From an uncultured Prevotella sp. (lineage in GTDB: Bacteria > Bacteroidota > Bacteroidia > Bacteroidales > Bacteroidaceae): a DNA stretch of 64,000 nt. Shown piece by piece: positions 1-8,480 of this stretch (positions are counted from its first letter, which is position 1; every line of letters starts with the position of its first letter). The stretch spans positions 19,990-83,989 of the forward strand of contig NZ_CAMJFM010000013.1 of the NCBI RefSeq assembly GCF_946404925.1, in the 5' to 3' direction. The position numbers were made by a program, and so were the translations under genes. The notes below the pieces were generated by a model. It saw nothing but the letters and a program-made list of their open reading frames with translations. It ran no database searches and was not told where the DNA came from.

Positions 1-10
1 TAATAATAAA

Positions 11-38
11 TTAAGAATTTAGATTTAAGAGTTTTAGA
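11..38. repeat. Heptamer tandem array (TTAAGAA family)
   Basis: Four consecutive 7-nt units with the pattern TTWAGAD lie beyond the korB terminator. The same unit family recurs upstream of ddl (18951-18978) and of the SusE-position gene (29740-29768), where it occupies the translation initiation region. The gene it would serve lies outside the window. Confidence 0.6.
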
Positions 39-70
39 AAAATTCTGATAATGAGTGTATATTAACACAA

Positions 71-105
71 AATCATCCCTATAGCAATTTGCCATAGGGA
101 TGATT
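71..105 (-). terminator. Intrinsic terminator after korAB
   Basis: A 12-bp perfect inverted repeat (AATCATCCCTAT with its complement) encloses an 11-nt loop that can itself pair GCA/TGC. Read on the minus strand the hairpin is followed by a short T-rich stretch. It lies 39 bp past the korB stop and marks the end of the korAB transcript, so no further oxidoreductase subunit is cotranscribed. Confidence 0.75.
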
Positions 106-143
106 GATATGTGGAGTTTACAAACTCGTGGGTAATTTGGAGG

Positions 144-1148
144 TTATTTTACCTCCCAAATATCGTTGGTCTCAAGCAACTCTTCGAAGTTGTGATACTT
201 CTTCTGAGCTGATACCTCAGCGAGCTGTGCGTGAACAGCATCGTTGTATGTAGGAGCCTCAACGTCACGGATTACACCGAGGGCGATGGGGAATCCATCC
301 TCAGGTGTCATCATAGCAAGCTTGAGCTGAAGAGTGTTGTCCTCGCAGTGAGCATCGTGAACGAGTACATCGTCGATGGTGTAACCGTCCTTGCCAATCT
401 CAACAATCTTCAGGCCAAAGCCCTGCTGAACGAGTCCGAACTCATTGTTCTCACCAAATACGAGTTTTTCGCCGTGCTTTACGTAAATGGCGTTCTTCTT
501 ACGTCCCTCGTTGTTATAAACAACATCGTGGCAGTGGTCGTTGAAGATAACGCAGTTCTGCAGAACCTCGGTAACGCTGGCACCCTTGTGCTCGTAAGCA
601 GCCTTCAGAACCTCAACAGTTCCCTTGGCATCGGTAGCCACGCAGCGTGCAAAGAAATGACCGCGTGCGCCAAAGCAAAGCTCGGCAGGGCGGAATGGAT
701 CCTCTACTGTGCCGTAAGGACTTGACTTAGATACGAATCCGCGTGGTGAGGTAGGAGAGTACTGTCCCTTGGTAAGACCATAGATACGGTTGTTGAGCAG
801 AATCATATTGAGGTCGATGTTACGACGGTTGGCATGGATGAAGTGGTTACCACCAATAGCCAGTCCGTCGCCGTCGCCAGACACCTGCCATACTGTGAGG
901 TCGGGGTTAGCAACCTTTGCACCTGTAGCGATGGCAGCAGCACGACCGTGGATGGTGTTCATACCGTAGGTAGCCATGTAGTGAGGCAGACGGCTTGAGC
1001 AGCCGATACCGCTGATAACTGCTACGTTCTCAGGAGCTACGCCAATCTCGGCCATAGCCTTATGGAGTGAAGCCAGGAAAAAGTGGTCGCCACAACCAGG
1101 GCACCAACGAGGCTGGCCTTTCTTAAAATCTTGTGCTGTATATTCCAT
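144..1148 (-). CDS. korB: 2-oxoacid:ferredoxin oxidoreductase, beta subunit (thiamine-diphosphate domain)
   Basis: This is the catalytic TPP-binding subunit of a 2-oxoacid:ferredoxin oxidoreductase, most like 2-oxoglutarate:ferredoxin oxidoreductase (KorB). It decarboxylates a 2-oxoacid to its acyl-CoA and passes electrons to ferredoxin in the cytoplasm. The 334 residues fit the family. Visible features are the N-terminal GCGDHFF segment with the Cys that in relatives contacts a cluster, GIGCSSRLPHYM near residue 47, and the TPP/Mg motif GDGDGLAIGGNH near 91 followed by the NNRIYGLTKGQ segment. It follows korA with 8 bp between them in one transcript and is closed by the hairpin at 71-105. 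The exact substrate (2-oxoglutarate or a branched 2-oxoacid) cannot be decided from sequence alone. Confidence 0.93.
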   Translation of the reverse strand: MEYTAQDFKKGQPRWCPGCGDHFFLASLHKAMAEIGVAPENVAVISGIGCSSRLPHYMATYGMNTIHGRAAAIATGAKVANPDLTVWQVSGDGDGLAIGGNHFIHANRRNIDLNMILLNNRIYGLTKGQYSPTSPRGFVSKSSPYGTVEDPFRPAELCFGARGHFFARCVATDAKGTVEVLKAAYEHKGASVTEVLQNCVIFNDHCHDVVYNNEGRKKNAIYVKHGEKLVFGENNEFGLVQQGFGLKIVEIGKDGYTIDDVLVHDAHCEDNTLQLKLAMMTPEDGFPIALGVIRDVEAPTYNDAVHAQLAEVSAQKKYHNFEELLETNDIWEVK

Positions 1149-1156
1149 AATCTACT

Positions 1157-3004
1157 TTACTTCTTTAAAATGTCCTCGAATGCGTTGACTAATTCTTCTA
1201 CAACGAATGGCTGACCCTTTACCTGATTGAACTGGTAAGGTACGAAGCCATCCACCTTCATGCGGAGGTAGGCTGCCAGCTGACCCATGTTCTGCTCGGC
1301 TACAACAACCTTCTTGTACTTCTTCAGTACATCATTTGTGTTTTTGGGCAGTGGGTTAAGATACTTGAACTGAGCCTGAGCTACCTTGTAGCCCTTAGCA
1401 CGAAGCTCGTCCATGGCAGAGTGCAGATGACCATAGGTAGAACCGAAGCCAACGATGAGCAGGTCGGCATCCTGTACGTCGCCGTCTACGTCGAGGTCGG
1501 GCACCTGAATATTATCAATCTTCTGCTGACGCAGACGAGTCATCAGGTCGTGGTTCTCTGGGTTAGTAGAGATAGCACCTGTCTCAGAGTCCTTCTCAAG
1601 TCCGCCGAGGATGTGTGCGAAGCCCTCACGGCCAGGAACAGCCCAGTAGCGGGTGCCGTTCTCAGCACGCATATATGGAGTCCACTTACCTTTTAGCTCC
1701 TCTGGAACGTAAGGAGGATTGATAGCATCGAGCTTAGCCATCTCTGGCAACTTGAAGGCACCAGAACCATTAGCGATATATGCATCGGTGAGCAATACAA
1801 CAGGAGTCATGTGCTCGAGGGCAATCTTTGCAGCCTGATAAGCAGCATCGAAGCAGTCGGCAGGACTAGTTGCTGCCATTACTGGCATTGGGCTCTCACC
1901 ATTACGTCCGAAAAGTGCCTGCAGCAGGTCGGTCTGCTCTGACTTGGTTGGCAGACCAGTAGCAGGACCACCACGCTGTACGTCGAGAACAACCAGAGGA
2001 AGCTCCATAATGACAGCGAGGTTCATGGCCTCACTCTTCAGACATACACCAGGACCAGAGGTAGAGGTAACGCCGAGTGCACCGGCAAACGAAGCACCGA
2101 GTGCTGAAGCACAACCGCTGATCTCGTCCTCGCACTGAACGGTGATAACACCGCAAGACTTGTGCTTAGAGAGCTCATGAAGTACATCGGTTGCAGGAGT
2201 GATAGGATATGAACCCAGGTAGAGACGCAGACCTGCTTTCTCAGCTGCAGCGATGAAGCCGTAAGCAGTAGCTTTGTTACCGGTGATATCCATATAGCGT
2301 CCAGGAGTCTTCTCCTTAGTTTCTACGCGATAAACATTGATGGCACTAGAGTGAGTGTTGTGTCCGTAGTCCCAACCAGCTTGAATCACCTTGATATTAG
2401 CCTCGGCGATAGCAGGCTTCTTGGCAAACTTCTCTTTCAGGAAGTTACCTACCAGATTCAGGTCGCGATCGAAGAGCCAACATACCAATCCGAGAGCGAA
2501 CATGTTGCGGCACTTCAGCATGGCCTTGTTGTCCATGCCTGAGTCAGCCAGACAATCCTTAACCATAGTGGTGAGTGGGCACTGGATGACACGGTCGGGG
2601 TCGATACCCATCTCACCGAGGTAATCCTCGGTAGCGAACTGTGCCTTCTCTAGATCCTTAGGACCAAACGAGTCGGTGTCGATGATGATGGTGGCACCTG
2701 GCTTAGCATAACGATACTGAGTCTTAAGTGCTGCAGCGTTCATAGCAACCAGAACGTCGCACTTGTCACCTGGGGTGTAGACCTTGCCTGCACCGATGTG
2801 TACCTGGAAACCAGACACACCAGTAAGCGAACCTTGCGGGGCGCGGATATCGGCGGGATAGTCGGGGAACGTAGAAATGCCGTTACCAACGGTGGCACTG
2901 ACCGTAGAGAAGATGTTTCCTGCGAGCTGCATACCGTCGCCGGAATCACCTGAGAAGCGTACGACCACTTGGTCAAGCTCCTTCACTTCCAATGTTTCTG
3001 CCAT
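1157..3004 (-). CDS. korA: 2-oxoacid:ferredoxin oxidoreductase, fused gamma-alpha subunit
   Basis: This subunit pairs with KorB. The order is an N-terminal gamma-type domain (RFSGDSGDGMQLAGN near residue 15), then the alpha pyrimidine-binding domain (YLGSYPITPATDVLHEL, and RGGPATGLPTKSEQTDLLQ with the conserved Arg/Gly-rich turn), then a C-terminal transketolase-C-like domain. The fused layout and about 615 residues are usual for Bacteroidetes KorA. I place the start at the ATG at 3004. An in-frame upstream ATG at 3079 exists, but it lies upstream of the promoter at 3037-3067, so it would not be in the mRNA. No ferredoxin-like KorC/KorD gene is seen beside the pair. Confidence 0.93.
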   Translation of the reverse strand: MAETLEVKELDQVVVRFSGDSGDGMQLAGNIFSTVSATVGNGISTFPDYPADIRAPQGSLTGVSGFQVHIGAGKVYTPGDKCDVLVAMNAAALKTQYRYAKPGATIIIDTDSFGPKDLEKAQFATEDYLGEMGIDPDRVIQCPLTTMVKDCLADSGMDNKAMLKCRNMFALGLVCWLFDRDLNLVGNFLKEKFAKKPAIAEANIKVIQAGWDYGHNTHSSAINVYRVETKEKTPGRYMDITGNKATAYGFIAAAEKAGLRLYLGSYPITPATDVLHELSKHKSCGVITVQCEDEISGCASALGASFAGALGVTSTSGPGVCLKSEAMNLAVIMELPLVVLDVQRGGPATGLPTKSEQTDLLQALFGRNGESPMPVMAATSPADCFDAAYQAAKIALEHMTPVVLLTDAYIANGSGAFKLPEMAKLDAINPPYVPEELKGKWTPYMRAENGTRYWAVPGREGFAHILGGLEKDSETGAISTNPENHDLMTRLRQQKIDNIQVPDLDVDGDVQDADLLIVGFGSTYGHLHSAMDELRAKGYKVAQAQFKYLNPLPKNTNDVLKKYKKVVVAEQNMGQLAAYLRMKVDGFVPYQFNQVKGQPFVVEELVNAFEDILKK

Positions 3005-3036
3005 AATGTTTTGTTTAAATACTAACTTTCGGGGTG

Positions 3037-3067
3037 CAAATTTATTCATTTCTAACGGAATATCCAA
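3037..3067 (-). promoter_or_regulatory. Promoter of korAB
   Basis: On the minus strand there is a -7 element TAAATTTG (3037-3044) with a -33 TTG (3065-3067) 20 bp away, the Bacteroidetes TTG/TAnnTTTG arrangement. The predicted transcript starts near 3030 and leaves about 26 nt before the korA ATG at 3004, which rules out the longer korA start. Confidence 0.7.
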
Positions 3068-3119
3068 AGAAAAACGCAAAAAATGCGAAAATCGATAGGA
3101 TTTCTTTCTATTTATGCAA

Positions 3120-3149
3120 AATAAGTGGTTGACTATGCAACCACCTATT
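3120..3149 (-). terminator. Terminator after tRNA-Pro
   Basis: A 12-bp inverted repeat with one mismatch (AATAAGTGGTTG against CAACCACCTATT) and a 6-nt loop is followed on the minus strand by TTTT. It sits 21 bp downstream of the tRNA 3' end and upstream of the korAB promoter. Confidence 0.6.
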
Positions 3150-3169
3150 TGATGTCAGGTTTTCAAAAG

Positions 3170-3242
3170 TCGGGATGAGGCGACTCGAACGCCCGACCCC
3201 TACGTCCCGAACGTAGTGCGCTACCAACTGCGCTACATCCCG
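3170..3242 (-). tRNA. tRNA-Pro (anticodon CGG)
   Basis: The reverse strand folds as a cloverleaf. The acceptor stem is CGGGATG/CATCCCG with discriminator A, the D arm contains AGCGCAGTTGGTAGCGC, and the anticodon stem CTACG/CGTAG carries the loop TTCGGGA, giving anticodon CGG with G37. The T arm contains GTTCGAGTC. It decodes CCG proline codons. The 3' CCA is not encoded, as is usual in this phylum. It has its own probable promoter (3273-3280) and terminator (3120-3149). Confidence 0.95.
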
Positions 3243-3272
3243 ATTTTGCTGGTGCGATTGTGAAATCGGCTG

Positions 3273-3280
3273 CAAAGTTA
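3273..3280 (-). promoter_or_regulatory. -7 element of tRNA-Pro promoter
   Basis: TAACTTTG on the minus strand matches TAnnTTTG and ends 31 bp upstream of the mature tRNA 5' end. No clear -33 TTG was found at the usual distance, so part of the transcription may come through from the murF operon upstream. Confidence 0.5.
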
Positions 3281-3320
3281 CGGCATTTTTTTGAAATACG
3301 TGCAGGGATTGGGTATTTTT

Positions 3321-5369
3321 TTATTTTTTATGCTGACGATAGTATTTCCTGAATTGCAGGAACTCATCGCACTTGCTAACATACACGGGCTCTTTAGTTG
3401 CGCCATCTACAATATCGAATAAACCTTGGAATGCACGGAACTGAGGTGACTGGCGGTAATACTTCCTGACGTAATCAGAAGTCTGCTCGTCCCATACATT
3501 ATTGGTCCAGAGTATGCCCTTTGATGTTGTTGTATATAGTTCTTGGTATCCCATGGCGAAGAGTGACTTTATCTTCAAATCGGTATCATTGGTGGCAGCG
3601 GCCTTCTGCAGTAGTTCTGCAGCCTTAGCTCCAAAGTCAACCTCGTTGACGCGAATGGTATCATAAACACTCTTGGCCTCGTGAAGCAGCCACCAGCAAT
3701 CGCCCTTGATGCTGGCTTGGGCATAGCGTACAGCCAGATTGTAGCAACGCTGTTCCAGAGCCTTGCCTCTGAGCAGGTTGAGTGAGCTCTCCATCATCTG
3801 CATCTCTTTACAGAAGTCGAGCTTGATATTCTTATACCACTTGAGCTTTGTTTCCCATGCCTTGCTGCTGTCTAACCACTGTCGCTTAATCCAAGGCTCA
3901 ACCTCGTAGCTGCGCATGCGTGAATAATATAAGTATTCAGTGGTGCGATGCTCGTTGTAGTAGCTTACGGGTATGTCCTTTAGCCACTGTATGGCTCTAT
4001 CCCACTGGGCAATACGCATATACTTGGTTCCGATGAGTTCGATGAGGGCTGAATCGTTGGCTTGAATCTGGCTCTTCAGGAACTTATCGAATGATTTTGT
4101 TCCTGGAGTTTTGGTGTAGAAATAGAATTTCTCAAGGCGGTCAACACTCATGGTGTCTATGCGAAGATCGTAGCCGTAGTTATGTGTGATGTTCAAAAGT
4201 GCCAGCTGCTGTTCGGGCTTGTTCTGATAGTGGGGAACGATAGCCTGATTCATAGTACGCCTCAATGCTTCTGTGAAGAAATAGTCATTCTTTCCTTTGA
4301 GCCATGTGAGTTCTTCAGCCAGATAGTTATCGAACTTGTCGCTTGGCTTTGCTGTTGAAGCTGTGATGTAGAGCTTGAGTACACGGGCATTGTCCTTCAT
4401 TCGGTCGGTGCCTTCAAGTGTCATCGCAGCATCGATATCCTTAATAGCCTCCTGCTTCTTGCCACCCAGATATTCAAGCCATGCTTTGGCGCATTTCCAC
4501 ATGATGGGCGTTTCGGTTTTGCCTTCACGAACTACCAACTCGCAGAACTGCTGCATCTGCCATGACTCCTGCTGGTTGATGTTGCGGATGAAGAGCTTAC
4601 CGCCATAGTAGCCGTCGCTGTTGTAATCTACAGCCTCCTGGGCATTATTCACAAAGTCCTGAAGCAGGAATGGCAGTACTTTTGAGTTAGGGTTCTGCTT
4701 GTAGTGTTGACTGATGGCAAGATACGACCGCTTCTTGTAATAGATTGTCATAAGACTCTCGTAATCGTCCATCTCGGCAAACATCTGGCCAGCCTCTGCC
4801 TCGCGGCCCATCTTGTAAAGTGCACCAGCGTAGATGTTCTTCATCATGTCCTTGTAGACGGTCTCGATGAATTGACTAGCGGTCTGTTGCCAGAAGTTGA
4901 TGTTGTCCTGATGACGTCCCATCATCATATTACAACGCATATAGAGCAATGCATGCTGTGAACGTAGTTTAGTCTTAATCTTGCCAAAGGCATATGTACG
5001 TACAGCCTGCAGATTGCGTTGCTGGTTTGCTATTTCTTGCTTGGTGGGGTAGTTCCACTCGTACTGCTTGCTTTGTTCTACACTTACACAGTCCAGATAC
5101 TTCTTAAGGTTCTGCACATAACTTACCATTAGAGCATCGCCTTTTTGTCTGGCTGCTTTAATAACATCATCAGCATTGAACCAGAAATACTCTTCGGTCG
5201 AGCCGAGGTAGGCTTTCCAGTTGTCGTTGCAGATGCGTTCTACACGGGTTTTGAAATTGTCCTGTACGTACATGCTGAACAGGTACGGGTTTTCTGGCTC
5301 GCCCCATGCACACGCGAATGATGGTAGCGAGAGGACGGTCAATAGGCTAATGACGATAAATTTCTTCAT
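3321..5369 (-). CDS. Secreted helical-repeat protein of unknown function
   Basis: A 682-residue protein I do not recognise. It begins with a signal peptide (MKKFIVISLLTVLSLPSFACA) without a convincing lipobox. The rest is almost wholly alpha-helical in character, with many short amphipathic segments rich in Tyr, Trp and Lys, consistent with a TPR-like or alpha-solenoid superhelix exported across the inner membrane. The start lies inside the end of the preceding lipoprotein gene (23-nt overlap), so the two are almost certainly cotranslated and may act together. No catalytic motif is visible. It is the last gene of the murF transcript, followed by tRNA-Pro. Confidence 0.8.
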   Translation of the reverse strand: MKKFIVISLLTVLSLPSFACAWGEPENPYLFSMYVQDNFKTRVERICNDNWKAYLGSTEEYFWFNADDVIKAARQKGDALMVSYVQNLKKYLDCVSVEQSKQYEWNYPTKQEIANQQRNLQAVRTYAFGKIKTKLRSQHALLYMRCNMMMGRHQDNINFWQQTASQFIETVYKDMMKNIYAGALYKMGREAEAGQMFAEMDDYESLMTIYYKKRSYLAISQHYKQNPNSKVLPFLLQDFVNNAQEAVDYNSDGYYGGKLFIRNINQQESWQMQQFCELVVREGKTETPIMWKCAKAWLEYLGGKKQEAIKDIDAAMTLEGTDRMKDNARVLKLYITASTAKPSDKFDNYLAEELTWLKGKNDYFFTEALRRTMNQAIVPHYQNKPEQQLALLNITHNYGYDLRIDTMSVDRLEKFYFYTKTPGTKSFDKFLKSQIQANDSALIELIGTKYMRIAQWDRAIQWLKDIPVSYYNEHRTTEYLYYSRMRSYEVEPWIKRQWLDSSKAWETKLKWYKNIKLDFCKEMQMMESSLNLLRGKALEQRCYNLAVRYAQASIKGDCWWLLHEAKSVYDTIRVNEVDFGAKAAELLQKAAATNDTDLKIKSLFAMGYQELYTTTSKGILWTNNVWDEQTSDYVRKYYRQSPQFRAFQGLFDIVDGATKEPVYVSKCDEFLQFRKYYRQHKK

Positions 5370-6231
5370 AGGTCTCTGGTTTGTATCTGTTAATATTATC
5401 TGTTTCTAAGTGGTATGTGATGATTGAGCGGCTCAGACTGGGGCGCTCTTTCTCCATCGCATGTTTTACTTTCAGAATTTCCTCGGCTTCAACGGTATGT
5501 TCTACCCTTACATTTTGTATATTCCTGATCCACTGGTATACAGGGTAGGCTGTGGCAAGTGGTAGTGCATACTTGTCGAGTCGACTTAGATATGGGTATA
5601 CATCGCGATAGTCGAGTATGGGGTTACGCTCTTCCCACTTACGAGGGTCACCGGTATTATAAACCATTAGCACTCCATAGTCAACGGGAGGTGCAGGCAT
5701 CGATAGCTGATGCAACCTTATGGTTGTAGAGAGTTTGTAGTGGACTGCGGATAGATGAACGTTTATTTCTTCCAAGAACTTATAGTATGTGGGGCGGCTC
5801 TTAGATGTGTAGTCGCAGTCTATCTGTATCTCGCGTACATTCTTGACGTCGTTTGTCTCATTCATCTGTAGGATGCGATCTACAATCTTCTTGGCCAAAC
5901 CTTTGTATGACTTATGCATACAATCCTCGGTGATGTAGATTGTGGGGATTATTTCAATGCCATCAGGCAGAGTGTCTGAGAATGTGATGGTAGCATTGGG
6001 CGATGGCTCTTTGGCATCCTCGGTCATCACTACATCGAAATAGCGACAATATACCTTGTTAATATGGTATTGATAAAGAAAAGCCTTTTCTGTTGAATCG
6101 AGTCTGAGGTCGGTGCGCCAGTAGTAAACACTATTACATACCTCAAGATTATTGTCTTGAGTATTCTGCTTATTACAGCCCGTTATCAGTATCAGCAGAA
6201 AGAATACTATAGAATATTTCTGAGTGCTCAC
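5347..6231 (-). CDS. Putative lipoprotein with barrel-like domain, GTG start
   Basis: This 294-residue protein starts with GTG at 6231. No in-frame ATG precedes the signal peptide, whose lipobox is LITGC. The GTG lies inside an octamer repeat array (6226-6254). The mature part alternates strand/helix segments in a TIM-barrel-like rhythm: IQIDCDYTSKSRPTYYKFLEE, then LSTTIRLHQL, then YGVLMVYNTGDP, then LPLATAYPVYQW. This resembles sugar-hydrolase-like barrels and possibly DUF3142. The acidic residues of the IDCDYT segment would sit where such barrels carry ligands. It lies 20 bp after murF and overlaps the next gene by 23 nt, suggesting an envelope function. I cannot name the reaction. Confidence 0.75.
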   Translation of the reverse strand: MSTQKYSIVFFLLILITGCNKQNTQDNNLEVCNSVYYWRTDLRLDSTEKAFLYQYHINKVYCRYFDVVMTEDAKEPSPNATITFSDTLPDGIEIIPTIYITEDCMHKSYKGLAKKIVDRILQMNETNDVKNVREIQIDCDYTSKSRPTYYKFLEEINVHLSAVHYKLSTTIRLHQLSMPAPPVDYGVLMVYNTGDPRKWEERNPILDYRDVYPYLSRLDKYALPLATAYPVYQWIRNIQNVRVEHTVEAEEILKVKHAMEKERPSLSRSIITYHLETDNINRYKPETYEEIYRH

Positions 6232-6254
6232 TTCCTCACTTTCTCACCCTCTCA
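6226..6254. repeat. Octamer tandem array supplying a GTG start
   Basis: About three and a half 8-nt units of the type CTCACTTC/CTCACTTT run between the murF stop and the lipoprotein gene. On the coding strand each unit reads GTGAGRAA, so the array both replaces a ribosome-binding site and provides the GTG start codon at 6231. A change of one unit would shift the reading frame. Confidence 0.65.
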
Positions 6255-7583
6255 AAGCAGTTCAGGCAACTGATATAATTTGGTGCTGTTAGAACCCTTG
6301 ATAAGTATATAATGACCTTCGGGTTTCTCTGCTGCGATAGCGGCTTTAACCTCCTCAACGTCCTTAAACTTGCGATAGTCGCACTTGGCATCATTAAATT
6401 CCTCGCCTACCAACCAAACGGTCTCTACATCAGTAGCTTTCAGGTAGTCAACCACATGCTGGTGCTCTTCGGCTGAAACCTTACCAAGCTCTCGCATGGC
6501 ACCAAGGATTACCATCTTATGCTCGGCCTGCATAAACTTGAAGTTTTCAAGTGCGGCCTGCATCGACGATGGATTAGCATTATAGGCATCTACTATAAGG
6601 TGGTTCTTCTCGGTAACAGTCATCTGACTGCGATTGTTTGATGGCTCGTATTCCTCGAGTGCGGCACAAATCTTCTTGCGGTCTACACCGAAGTTGATAC
6701 CTACGGCGATGGCTGCAAGCAGGTTGTCGATGTTGTATGAACCAATAAGCTTGGTCTGGACCTTATGCCATTTTGTGCTGCGACCTTCTTCTTCGAGTAT
6801 CATCAACGGTTCACGCCAGCGGAACTTCAGGAATGGATTACACTCTATAATCTCGCCCGAGATGCATGAGTACTGATTCTCAGGGTCGGTAGAGTAGGGC
6901 GACATCCAGATGTCTTCATCCTCACTTATCTGGTCCATCAGATACTCGTTGTCGGCATTGATGAAGATAAGACTGTCTTCGCGGCTGCGCAGGAAATCGT
7001 ATAGCTCGCACTTGGTCTTGATGACACCCTCAAAGGAACCGAAACCCTGAAGATGGGCACGACCTACATTGGTAATCAGTCCGCAAGTAGGCTCTGCTGT
7101 TTCTGCCAGAGTCTTGATGTCGCCAGGATGGCTGGCTCCCATCTCTATGACTGCAATCTCGTGCTCCTTGTTAAGGCGGAACAGAGTTTTGGGCACACCA
7201 ACATCGTTGTTGAAGTTACCTTGTGTATAGAGCACGTTGAACTTTTGTGAGAGCACGGCGGCTATGAGTTCTTTAGTTGTAGTCTTGCCATTAGTACCGG
7301 TGATGCCGATAACAGGAATGTCGAATTGACGGCGATGTTCACGGGCCAGATCCTTAAAAGTCTGTAGGCAGTTCTCTACTTTTATGATGCGTGGGTCGTT
7401 GGCTACGTCTTCGTCTACGATTGCATAACTGCATCCCTTTTCGAGGGCTTGCAGGGCAAATTTATTACCATTAAACGACTCGCCTTTTAATGCAAGAAAG
7501 ATGCTTCCTTCAGGGCAGTCACGACTATCGGTTGTGATGCACTGGCGTTGCTGATATAGCTTGTATAGTTCCTTAATATCCAT
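6252..7583 (-). CDS. murF: UDP-N-acetylmuramoyl-tripeptide--D-alanyl-D-alanine ligase
   Basis: MurF adds D-Ala-D-Ala to UDP-MurNAc-tripeptide, the last cytoplasmic step of the peptidoglycan monomer. The 443 residues contain an N-terminal substrate domain (TTDSRDCPEGSIFLALKG), the ATP loop GITGTNGKTTTKE near residues 93-107, the central Mur ligase segment GASHPGDIKTLAE, and the C-terminal domain start VDAYNANPSSMQAAL. Length and motif order are normal. The ATG at 7583 lies about 17 nt from the predicted transcription start. Its partner ddl is on the other strand at 18987. Two uncharacterised envelope genes follow it in the same transcript. Confidence 0.96.
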   Translation of the reverse strand: MDIKELYKLYQQRQCITTDSRDCPEGSIFLALKGESFNGNKFALQALEKGCSYAIVDEDVANDPRIIKVENCLQTFKDLAREHRRQFDIPVIGITGTNGKTTTKELIAAVLSQKFNVLYTQGNFNNDVGVPKTLFRLNKEHEIAVIEMGASHPGDIKTLAETAEPTCGLITNVGRAHLQGFGSFEGVIKTKCELYDFLRSREDSLIFINADNEYLMDQISEDEDIWMSPYSTDPENQYSCISGEIIECNPFLKFRWREPLMILEEEGRSTKWHKVQTKLIGSYNIDNLLAAIAVGINFGVDRKKICAALEEYEPSNNRSQMTVTEKNHLIVDAYNANPSSMQAALENFKFMQAEHKMVILGAMRELGKVSAEEHQHVVDYLKATDVETVWLVGEEFNDAKCDYRKFKDVEEVKAAIAAEKPEGHYILIKGSNSTKLYQLPELL

Positions 7584-7603
7584 AAACTTCGTGAATTTTG
7601 GTG

Positions 7604-7611
7604 CAAAGATA
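7604..7611 (-). promoter_or_regulatory. -7 element of murF promoter
   Basis: TATCTTTG on the minus strand matches TAnnTTTG and lies 20 bp upstream of the murF ATG. It is back to back with the folP promoter 44 bp away. No clear -33 TTG was seen. Confidence 0.6.
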
Positions 7612-7628
7612 GTGAAAAATCTAATTTA

Positions 7629-7662
7629 TTGATTCCTAATTCCTATTTTTTTTGTATCTTTG
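7629..7662 (+). promoter_or_regulatory. Promoter of folP-cdaA, nearly leaderless
   Basis: A -33 TTG (7629-7631) lies 23 bp before the -7 element TATCTTTG (7655-7662). The folP ATG follows only 8 nt after the -7 element, so the predicted message has a leader of a few nucleotides at most. Confidence 0.6.
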
Positions 7663-7670
7663 TGGGCGAA

Positions 7671-8471
7671 ATGAGCTATACTATTAATATCAAAGGTAAA
7701 TTGATGGATCTCAGCACCCCTCAGGTGATGGGTATCTTAAACGTTACGCCCGACTCTTTTTATGCAGGGAGTAGGGTGCAGACTGAGGATGCAATTGTTA
7801 AGCGTTGTCGCCAGATAGTAGACGAAGGCGCAAGTATGATAGATGTGGGCGGTTATTCAACTCGTCCTGGAGGCACTAAGGTATCTGAAGCTGAGGAGAT
7901 GGAACGTTTGCGCTTTGGCTTGAGCATTATCCGTCGTGAGTTGCCTGATGCTATTATATCTATAGATACATTCCGTACAGATGTGGCCCGAATGACTGTT
8001 GAGGAGTTTGGTGCCGATATCATAAACGATGTTAGCGAGGGTAACGAGACTATGTACAGAATGGTGTCGCGCCTACGCGTACCTTATATATTAATGTCTA
8101 CACAACCCACGCTAAAGCAAATGCTTATGTCGTTTGCTCGTCAGGTTCAGCAGTTGCGCGATTTTGGGGCTTGCGACATCATATTAGATCCTGGCTTTGG
8201 ATTTGGAAAGACTCTGGAGCAGAATTATGAGATAATGAACTGTATGGAGCACTTGCATGTGATGGAACTGCCGTTGTTGGTGGGTATATCACGCAAGTCG
8301 ATGATATATAAACTGATGGGAATCACTCCCGAAGAGTCTCTTAATGGTACAACGGTACTTAATACAATATCGTTGATGAAGGGTGCACACATTCTGCGCG
8401 TTCACGATGTGAAACAAGCAGTGGAGTGTATTAATATAGTGAATTCCTTAAATGGGAAAATAGTCAAATAA
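7671..8471 (+). CDS. folP: Dihydropteroate synthase
   Basis: FolP condenses p-aminobenzoate with dihydropterin pyrophosphate in folate synthesis. Both family signatures are present: MGILNVTPDSF close to the N-terminus and IDVGGYSTRPGG about 40 residues later, followed by SIDTFRTDVA, DPGFGFGKT and a late SRKSMI segment. I choose the ATG at 7671 (266 residues). A longer in-frame frame from 7629 would begin inside the promoter, and a shorter start at 7704 would remove the N-terminal YTINIKGKLMDLSTP stretch that FolP proteins of this group normally have. cdaA follows after 9 bp, a pairing common in Bacteroidetes. Confidence 0.95.
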   Translation: MSYTINIKGKLMDLSTPQVMGILNVTPDSFYAGSRVQTEDAIVKRCRQIVDEGASMIDVGGYSTRPGGTKVSEAEEMERLRFGLSIIRRELPDAIISIDTFRTDVARMTVEEFGADIINDVSEGNETMYRMVSRLRVPYILMSTQPTLKQMLMSFARQVQQLRDFGACDIILDPGFGFGKTLEQNYEIMNCMEHLHVMELPLLVGISRKSMIYKLMGITPEESLNGTTVLNTISLMKGAHILRVHDVKQAVECINIVNSLNGKIVK

Positions 8472-8480
8472 TAAAATCGG

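Noticed and set aside
231..725. Open frame antisense to korB
   Set aside because: It lies wholly within korB on the other strand, has no promoter or recognisable domain, and its composition is that of a codon shadow. Similar long antisense frames at 22675-23265, 39906-40538, 55510-56106, 58555-59190 and 60914-61405 were discarded for the same reason.
3005..3079. N-terminal extension of korA to an ATG at 3079
   Set aside because: The promoter lies at 3037-3067, downstream of that ATG, and homologous proteins begin near the ATG at 3004.
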